From Blastocatellia bacterium (GTDB taxonomy: Bacteria > Acidobacteriota > Blastocatellia > UBA7656 > JADIYM01), in contig JADIYM010000002.1 in assembly GCA_016705245.1 (NCBI GenBank), positions 452,146-516,145 of the forward strand: a stretch of 64,000 bases of DNA, in the 5' to 3' direction. Each line of letters begins with the position of its first letter. Within the stretch, counting starts at the first letter, position 1. Positions 58,662 to 64,000 of the stretch are shown here, piece by piece. Both the position numbers and the translations under genes were made by a program. The notes under the pieces are model-generated. The model worked only from the letters and a program-made list of their open reading frames with translations, made no database searches and was not told where the DNA came from.

Positions 58662-60128
58662 TCAGTCGATCTGGTAGTTCGGTGATTCCTTCGTGATGAA
58701 CACGTCGTGCACGTGGCTCTCACGGAGTCCCGCCGAACTGACGCGCAGGAACCGCGTCCTCTCTTTCATCTCGTCAATGTTGTGACAGCCGCAGTAGCCC
58801 ATGCCCGCCTGCAGGCCACCGACGAGTTGCGTGACCAGGTTTGACAGCGATCCCTTGTAGGCAACGCGTCCCTCGATTCCCTCGGGCACGAGCTTCTGGG
58901 ATTCCCGCTGAGCTTCCTGGCCGTAGCGATCCTTGCTGCCGTCCTTCATCGCCGCAATCGATCCCATACCGCGATAGCTCTTGAAGCTCCGTCCCTGGAA
59001 GAGAATGATCTCGCCCGGCGACTCGTCCGTCCCGGCAAACAGCGACCCGATCATCACGCAGTCGGCTCCCGACGCGATGGCCTTCGCCACGTCGCCCGAG
59101 TACTTGATCCCGCCGTCGGCAATGAGCGGCACGCCGGTGCCCTCGAGTGCGCGCGCGGCTTCCGCGATGGCCGTGAGCTGGGGGACTCCGGCACCGCTCA
59201 CGATACGCGTCGTGCAGATCGAGCCCGGTCCCATGCCCACCTTCACCGCGTCAGCGCCCGCGTCGACGAGCGCCCGTGCGCCGTCATACGTCGCGACGTT
59301 TCCGGCGATAACGTCGACCGAGTCGTAGCGCTTCTTCAATTCAGTGACGGCGTCGAGTACTCGGGTCGTGTGACCGTGCGCCGTGTCGACGCAGAGCACG
59401 TCAACGCGCGCCTGCACGAGCTCGTGGGCTCGCTCGAGGTAGTCCCCCGTTGCGCCGACTGCGGCGGCGACGCGGAGGCGGCCGAGCTCATCTTTCGCGG
59501 CGCTTGGATACCTGATGGCCTTCTGGATGTCCTTGACCGTGATAAGCCCCTTGAGGCGGAAGTCGTCATCGACGACGAGCAACTTCTCGACACGGTGCTG
59601 CTGCAGGATTCCGCGCGCCTCCTGAAGGGTCGTTCCGACGGGAACCGTGATCAGGTTCTCACGCGTCATGATCTCGGAGACCGGAAGGCTCGTCCGGTGC
59701 TCGAATCGAAGATCGCGATTAGTCAGGATACCGACGAGCCTGCCGCCCGGCTCGACGACCGGCACACCCGAAATTCGATAGTGCTGCATGAGCTCGAGCG
59801 CGGCCGAGACCGGTCGGTCCGGGGTTATCGTGACGGGATCGACGATCATTCCGCTCTCGGAGCGCTTGACCTTGTCGACCTCGTCTCGCTGCGCCTGAAC
59901 CGACAGGTTCTTGTGAATGACGCCGATGCCGCCCTGCTGTGCCACGGCAATCGCCATGGCCGCTTCCGTAACCGTATCCATTGCGGCGCTGGCAATCGGG
60001 ACGTTGACGGACACGCGTCGCGAAAAGCGCGTCCTGGTGTCGGCCTCGGCCGGCAGGACGTCACTCAGCGCCGGAAGCAGCGAGACGTCGTCGAATGTAA
60101 GCCCTTCAACCAGCTTCTCGTCGAGCAT
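58662..60128 (-). CDS. guaB: Inosine-5'-monophosphate dehydrogenase
   Basis: GuaB makes XMP from IMP with NAD, the committed step to GMP. The ATG at 60126-60128 has AGGAGG 10 nt before it (488 residues, the normal length). Seen are TFDDVSLLPALSDVLP at the start, two CBS domains (ISGVPVVEPGGRLVGILTN and KLLVVDDDFRLKGLITVKD) near 95-215, the catalytic loop GPGSICTTRIVSGAG with its Cys near 305, and GSLFAGTDESPGE. It is divergent from the surface-protein gene and followed 5 nt later by the esterase. Confidence 0.97.
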   Translation of the reverse strand: MLDEKLVEGLTFDDVSLLPALSDVLPAEADTRTRFSRRVSVNVPIASAAMDTVTEAAMAIAVAQQGGIGVIHKNLSVQAQRDEVDKVKRSESGMIVDPVTITPDRPVSAALELMQHYRISGVPVVEPGGRLVGILTNRDLRFEHRTSLPVSEIMTRENLITVPVGTTLQEARGILQQHRVEKLLVVDDDFRLKGLITVKDIQKAIRYPSAAKDELGRLRVAAAVGATGDYLERAHELVQARVDVLCVDTAHGHTTRVLDAVTELKKRYDSVDVIAGNVATYDGARALVDAGADAVKVGMGPGSICTTRIVSGAGVPQLTAIAEAARALEGTGVPLIADGGIKYSGDVAKAIASGADCVMIGSLFAGTDESPGEIILFQGRSFKSYRGMGSIAAMKDGSKDRYGQEAQRESQKLVPEGIEGRVAYKGSLSNLVTQLVGGLQAGMGYCGCHNIDEMKERTRFLRVSSAGLRESHVHDVFITKESPNYQID

Positions 60129-60213
60129 AGCGCGTCGTCCTCCTGTTGGCCCCTTCGGGTAAAGGCGGGAGTGTAACAACGGAGACCGATGCGTCGCAAC
60201 CGGCCTTTCACGG

Positions 60214-60242
60214 TTGGATCGTGGGCAAAGGTCGGGTAGGAT
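60214..60242 (+). promoter_or_regulatory. Candidate promoter for the surface protein gene
   Basis: TTGGAT (60214-60219) and TAGGAT (60237-60242) are 17 bp apart, with the ATG 31 bp downstream of the -10. Confidence 0.4.
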
Positions 60243-60272
60243 CTGATCATCCCGGTCCACGGACAAGGTGCC

Positions 60273-61502
60273 ATGAAAAAAGGACTTCCAGCTATGTTTG
60301 CATTACGGACCCTTGCAATCTCAACGATCGTCGCCGCCGTCGCGTTCGGTTTCACCGCGGTGCCGGTCTCGGCCCAGGCGACCGGAGCCGATCTTCGAAT
60401 CGTGAAGACGGCCCCGCTCATTCCATACGGCACGAATTCGGTCATCGAATACACCCTTCAGATCTCGAACGACGGTCCGGCAACGGCAACGATCGTCCAG
60501 GTCGTGGACCCGACGCCAGTCGGTACGACGTTTGTCTCGGTCTCCGTACCCGCGGGCTGGATCTTCACCGCTCCGACGGTCGGCGGCACGGGAAATGTCG
60601 TGTGTTCGACCTCGAGCCTCGCTCCTGACGCAACGGCGACCATCGTCCTGCAGGTTCGCATTGCATCCACGACCCTTGCCGGTGTTCGAATCATCAACAC
60701 CGCGACGATCGATGCGCAACAGCCGGATCCGATTCCATCGACGAACACATCCTCCTGGGAGATCGAGGTTTCGGGCGCCGACAGCGACACGCCGGGAATC
60801 GTGGACTCGACGACCGGAGCGTGGTTCCTGCGAAACATGAATTCGGGCGGCTCCGCCGATGTGGTCTTCACGTACGGCGCCGGTGGCGTGACGCAGCGAC
60901 CGTTCGAGGGCGACTACAACAACGACGGGCGTGATACGCCCGGCATCTACGATCAGACGTCAGGCGCCATTTTCCTGCGAAATACGAATTCGGCGGGTGG
61001 AGCAGACATCGTCTTCACTTTCGGCCCCGCGGCCACGAACTGGATCCCGATCACCGGCGACTGGGACAACGACGGGTTCGACACGATCGGACTCTACATT
61101 CCGGCGACCGGCACGTTCTTCCTGAAGAACTCGAACACTCCGGGTCCAGCCGACATTACGTTCACGTTCGGTATAGGCGGTGCTGCGATTCCCGTCGCGG
61201 GCGACTGGAACGGCGACGGCGTCGACTCGATCGGCATCTATGATCCGGCGAGCGGTGCGTTTTTCCTTCGCAACTCGAACTCGAACGGAGGCGCCGACTT
61301 CGTGTTCACATTCGGAGCACCGTTTTCAACTCCGCTTTCGGGGGACTGGGATGGCGATGGAATCGACACGATCGGAATCTATGCGCCGGCGAGTGGCGCG
61401 TGGTTCCTTCGAAACGTGAATTCCGGTGGCGCGGCGAGCGCTGCATTTACGTATGGCGCACCGAACATGACGCCAATTGCCGGAGACTGGAACGGGCTCT
61501 AG
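60273..61502 (+). CDS. Secreted protein with DUF11 domain and FG-GAP-like repeats
   Basis: The 409-residue protein has a signal peptide (~1-35). Residues ~38-165 form a DUF11-type beta domain (ADLRIVKTAPLIPYGTNSVI, TNTSSWEIEVSG). From ~170 to the end about six ~45-residue repeats follow, each with a calcium-like Asp cluster (GDYNNDGRD, GDWDNDGFD, GDWNGDGVD, GDWDGDGID) and then TIGIYDP, AFFLRNSNS and ADFVFTFG. This is a beta-propeller pattern used in surface adhesion or cargo domains. No enzyme residues are seen. An ATG at 60294 with AAGGA is an alternative start. Confidence 0.75.
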   Translation: MKKGLPAMFALRTLAISTIVAAVAFGFTAVPVSAQATGADLRIVKTAPLIPYGTNSVIEYTLQISNDGPATATIVQVVDPTPVGTTFVSVSVPAGWIFTAPTVGGTGNVVCSTSSLAPDATATIVLQVRIASTTLAGVRIINTATIDAQQPDPIPSTNTSSWEIEVSGADSDTPGIVDSTTGAWFLRNMNSGGSADVVFTYGAGGVTQRPFEGDYNNDGRDTPGIYDQTSGAIFLRNTNSAGGADIVFTFGPAATNWIPITGDWDNDGFDTIGLYIPATGTFFLKNSNTPGPADITFTFGIGGAAIPVAGDWNGDGVDSIGIYDPASGAFFLRNSNSNGGADFVFTFGAPFSTPLSGDWDGDGIDTIGIYAPASGAWFLRNVNSGGAASAAFTYGAPNMTPIAGDWNGL

Positions 61503-61537
61503 GGTTCTATTCCAGACTTTGCGCGGCACCTCTGCAC

Positions 61538-61600
61538 GAACCTGGCGCCGACGCGAGAATCCTCATTGATCGTGAGGTTTCTCGCGTCGGCGCCAGGTTC
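61538..61600. terminator. Long hairpin between convergent genes
   Basis: The arms 61538-61559 and 61579-61600 pair perfectly over 22 bp, and after one mismatch the inner CCTCA/TGAGG pair extends the stem around a 7-nt loop. No T-run follows in either direction, so factor-independent termination is not certain, but it lies between two gene ends. Confidence 0.55.
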
Positions 61601-61626
61601 ATGCGGGGCCTCAAAGCGCGACCGAC

Positions 61627-63005
61627 TCAATCGAAGAAGACCTTCCCCGGATTCAGGATTCCGTTCGGATCGAACATCCGCTTGAGACGCCGCATGCAGT
61701 CAATCGTGTCGGGCGTGAGCGCCATTCCGAGGTACGGCGCCTTGACGTACCCGATCCCGTGCTCGCCCGAGATCGTACCGCCGAGTGCGACCGCGGCACG
61801 AAAGATCTCTTCAACCGCCTGCTTTCCGCGACGCGCTTCGTCCAGATCATCGGGATCGATCATTACGTTGACGTGCATATTGCCGTCACCGGCGTGTCGA
61901 AACACGGAATGAGCAGATCGAGCCTCGCCGAGATCTCGTCGACGATCTCGAGCAGGTCCGGAATGCGCGTCCGCGGCACGACGACATCCTGGTTCAACTT
62001 GCGCGGGCGCAGTCGCCCCACGGCCGGCGACATCTTGCGACGGACGGACCACAGCCGCTCCGATTCTTCCGCCGTCTCAGCCACGACGATTTCAATCGCT
62101 CCAATCTCTCGACAGATCCGCTCGACCTCGCGCGCTTCGCGTTCCACTTCTCCGGGTGAGCCGTCGACCTCGATGAGCAGCAGTGCGCCTGCGTTCTCCG
62201 GCAACGGCTCGCCGGTGTAATCCGCGACCGCTCGAAGCGAAAACCCGTCGATCAGCTCGAGTTTCGCCGGAATTATCCGGTTCGCCATTATCGCCGTCAC
62301 GCATGCCGCCGCCGTCCGCGCGGTCGCGAAGATGACGCTCACGGTCCGGTTCGCCTCGGGCAACGGTAGCAGCCGGAACGTGATGTCCGTCGCAATGCCG
62401 AGCATTCCTTCCGATCCGACCATGAGGCTCGTGAGGTCGAATCCGACCACGTTCTTCGTCGTCCGTCCGCCAGCCTTCACGATCTCGCCGGTCGCCGTCA
62501 CGAACGTCATGCCGAGTACGTATGCGCCGGTCACGCCATATTTCACGCAACGCGGTCCGCCGGCGTTTTCGGCGATGTTGCCTCCGAGCATCGATTCCTC
62601 GAGGCTCGACGGATCCGGCGGGAAAAACAGTCCCTTCGCTTCGACCGCCCGCTGGAAATCAGCGGTTATCACTCCGGGTTCGGCAATCGCCACGAGATTC
62701 GGCTCGTCGATCTCGAGAATCCTGTTCATCCGGGTCACCGAGAGGAGGATCCCGCCGTGGAGCGGGACCGCGCCGCCCGTGTACCCGACTCCGCCGGCCC
62801 GCGGTGTCACAGGAATCCGGTCGCGATTCGCGAGGCGCATCACGGCGGCGATCTCGTCGGCAGTTCGCGGCCAGACGACAACCTCGGGCAGCGCGATCTC
62901 CTTGAGCGCGTCCTGTCCGTACTTCGCGCGGTCGTCCGCCGACGTCGACACGTGCTCTTCGCCGACGATCGATTGAAGTTCGAGTATGAGCTGATCGTGT
63001 TTCAT
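61627..63005 (-). pseudogene. FAD-linked oxidase (GlcD / D-lactate dehydrogenase type), frameshifted
   Basis: The N-terminal frame (ATG 63005) holds the FAD-binding part: VTPRAGGVGYTGGAVPLHGG near residue 75, FFPPDPSSLEESMLGGNIAE near 137 and GMTFVTATGEIVKAGGRTTKN near 175. At about 61905 it must shift frame to continue as FRHAGDGNMHVNVMIDPDD and the C-terminal GEHGIGYVKAPYL, ending MFDPNGILNPGKVF. Adding one G in the plus-strand complement of IPVF restores it. The family oxidises glycolate or D-lactate at the membrane. Confidence 0.8.
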
Positions 63006-63120
63006 CGCGAGACGATTAGCACAGGCCGATCCGGTCGCGGAAGGAGCGACCCGGCTCTTTGCGTCGAGACTCCCGCGGATGCGCGGCTTGCCGTTCTTGC
63101 AAGCGGCGACCCCGCGCCGG

Positions 63121-63126
63121 TAAATT
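63121..63126 (+). promoter_or_regulatory. -10-like hexamer before the methyltransferase gene
   Basis: TAAATT ends 7 nt before the ATG at 63134, with no ribosome site between. Confidence 0.3.
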
Positions 63127-63133
63127 GCTCGCC

Positions 63134-63953
63134 ATGAGTGCCGAGCAGGAGGACCGACGCGAGCGAGCGTTCCAGTTCGATCTCTTCGTCAGCACGGACT
63201 GGGCGGAGCGCTTCGACGCGATCGTGGCGGAGCACGTTGATCTGCCCGAGGAAGGACGCCTGCTCGAGATCAACTGCGGCACCGGGGATCACGTTGTTGC
63301 CCTTGCTTCGAGCCTGAAGGCGGGCGAAGTCGTTGGAACGGACGTCGATCCCGAGCGGTTGAAGCTCGCGCGAGCAAAGGCGCTCGTCGCGAAGTCGGAG
63401 AAGTGCTCGTTCGTCGAAGCGGATCCACGGCGTCTGGTTTTCAACGATGACGCATTCGACTGTGTCGTGCTCGATGCAAGCCTGGAATCTCCCGATTCGC
63501 TCGCCGCCATGGCATCGGAAGCCCTTCGCGTCGCCGCGACGACGGCATCCGTTGCCGTGAAGCTGCCAACACGCGGCAGTTTCGACGAGTTCTTCTCAGT
63601 GCTCTGGGAAGCACTTCACGATGTCGGAATTGCCGACGAGGTCTGGGCGAGACTCGAGCCGGTAGTCACATCCCGGCCGGGCGTTCAGGAAGCGGTTGGC
63701 GTCCTTCGATCCGCCGGACTGCGAAACGCGCGATCGCACGCGACGAAGGAGGAGGCGATTCGAATCGGCTCGTGCACTGCTCGACTCGCCGCTCGCAAAC
63801 TTTCTATTCATCGAGTCGACGTTGGACATGGTTCCCGAATCGCGACGCGCATCCGTCGTCGGAGCGCTCGAGCGGATCATCGATCGCGAGGTCGATGGTC
63901 AGTATTTCACCGTGTCGGCAAAGGCGCTTGTGGTCGCCGGGCGAAAGTCGTGA
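63134..63953 (+). pseudogene. SAM-dependent methyltransferase, frameshifted
   Basis: The frame from the ATG 63134 has the class I methyltransferase core: LLEINCGTGDHVVALASSLK (motif I), VVGTDVDPERLKLARAKA (motif II) and DAFDCVVLDASLES. It stays open to the window edge in the same frame, but from about 63752 the natural sequence is in another frame (FESARALLDSPLANFLFIES and on) and ends at 63953. One extra A near 63755 explains the change. The substrate is unknown. It is divergent from the FAD oxidase. Confidence 0.65.
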
Positions 63954-64000
63954 GATCGGACCCGGTCGACGTCGGCGGCTTCCTGCTCTGGGTGTCCGAT
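63950..64000 (+). CDS. Possible start of next gene (partial)
   Basis: A GTG overlapping the stop of the methyltransferase (GTGA) opens a frame that runs to the window edge (VRSDPVDVGGFLLWVSD). It is short and unassigned, and the overlap is the only support. Confidence 0.3.
   Translation, partial: MRSDPVDVGGFLLWVSD

Noticed and set aside
1..64000. tRNA, rRNA, tmRNA or CRISPR arrays
   Set aside because: I scanned the intergenic gaps and saw no T-loop, acceptor or array pattern. This was by eye; tRNAscan-SE and a CRISPR finder would be decisive.

Overview
The window is about 62% GC, densely coded, and comes from a Gram-negative-type bacterium: it carries LpxC, a family 9 glycosyltransferase, a lipopolysaccharide-kinase-like protein and a lipoprotein. 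The mix of Rex, a large PIG-L deacetylase, DUF4388/PATAN, HEAT and TPR proteins, an AroD-AroE fusion and FG-GAP-like surface repeats fits Acidobacteriota or a neighbouring phylum. This placement is an inference and no rRNA gene is present to test it. I saw no tRNA, rRNA, CRISPR, prophage or complete insertion sequence.

Layout. 1-2.3 kb (minus): a radical SAM/SPASM protein, a coupled coiled-coil protein, a frameshifted BON lipoprotein and a BON-LysM protein cut by the window edge. 2.4-13 kb: a MITE-like element, a PaaG-like hydratase, an MFS carrier, lpxC, a bifunctional penicillin-binding protein, small membrane and zinc-ribbon proteins, and polA. 13-18 kb: a divergent NrdD-like protein, then metK and ahcY of the methyl cycle with a strong hairpin between them and a terminator after them. 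17.9-20.8 kb (minus): a translationally coupled chain including purine nucleoside phosphorylase. 21-29.4 kb: a pyruvate-kinase-like protein, GT9/ychF/LPS-kinase-like, gpmI, eno and dut. 29.4-36.7 kb: a PIG-L deacetylase and a 1.6-kilo-residue CheB-CheR-PAS-kinase-receiver hybrid.

36.9-46.3 kb: PhzF, an atypical SDR, a TIGR00300 (ornithine cyclodeaminase/LOR-SDH-type) protein, a PP2C phosphatase and Ser/Thr kinase pair, then a minus-strand cluster of Rex, class II aldolase, BMC-H and BMC-P. That cluster looks like a minimal bacterial microcompartment module, because the aldolase ends in a linker plus an amphipathic helix resembling an encapsulation peptide. A winged-helix protein and an orphan pseudopilin follow. 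46.5-64 kb: aroDE, a helical-repeat secreted protein, ruvB, DUF2007, DUF4388, a broken AlbA_2 regulator, ferredoxin, a TPR protein, a frameshifted diacylglycerol kinase, an esterase, guaB, a repeat-rich surface protein, a frameshifted FAD oxidase and a frameshifted methyltransferase.

Non-coding structure is a main feature. Three copies of a 200-285 bp element with a long central hairpin lie at 2.4, 6.1 and 54.6 kb. The first has inverted termini and a flanking 8-bp direct repeat. Several other long inverted repeats sit between genes. Five genes need a frame change to be complete, which points either to assembly or base-call error or to real decay. Several genes have a -10-like hexamer only 7-9 nt before the start codon, suggesting leaderless transcripts.
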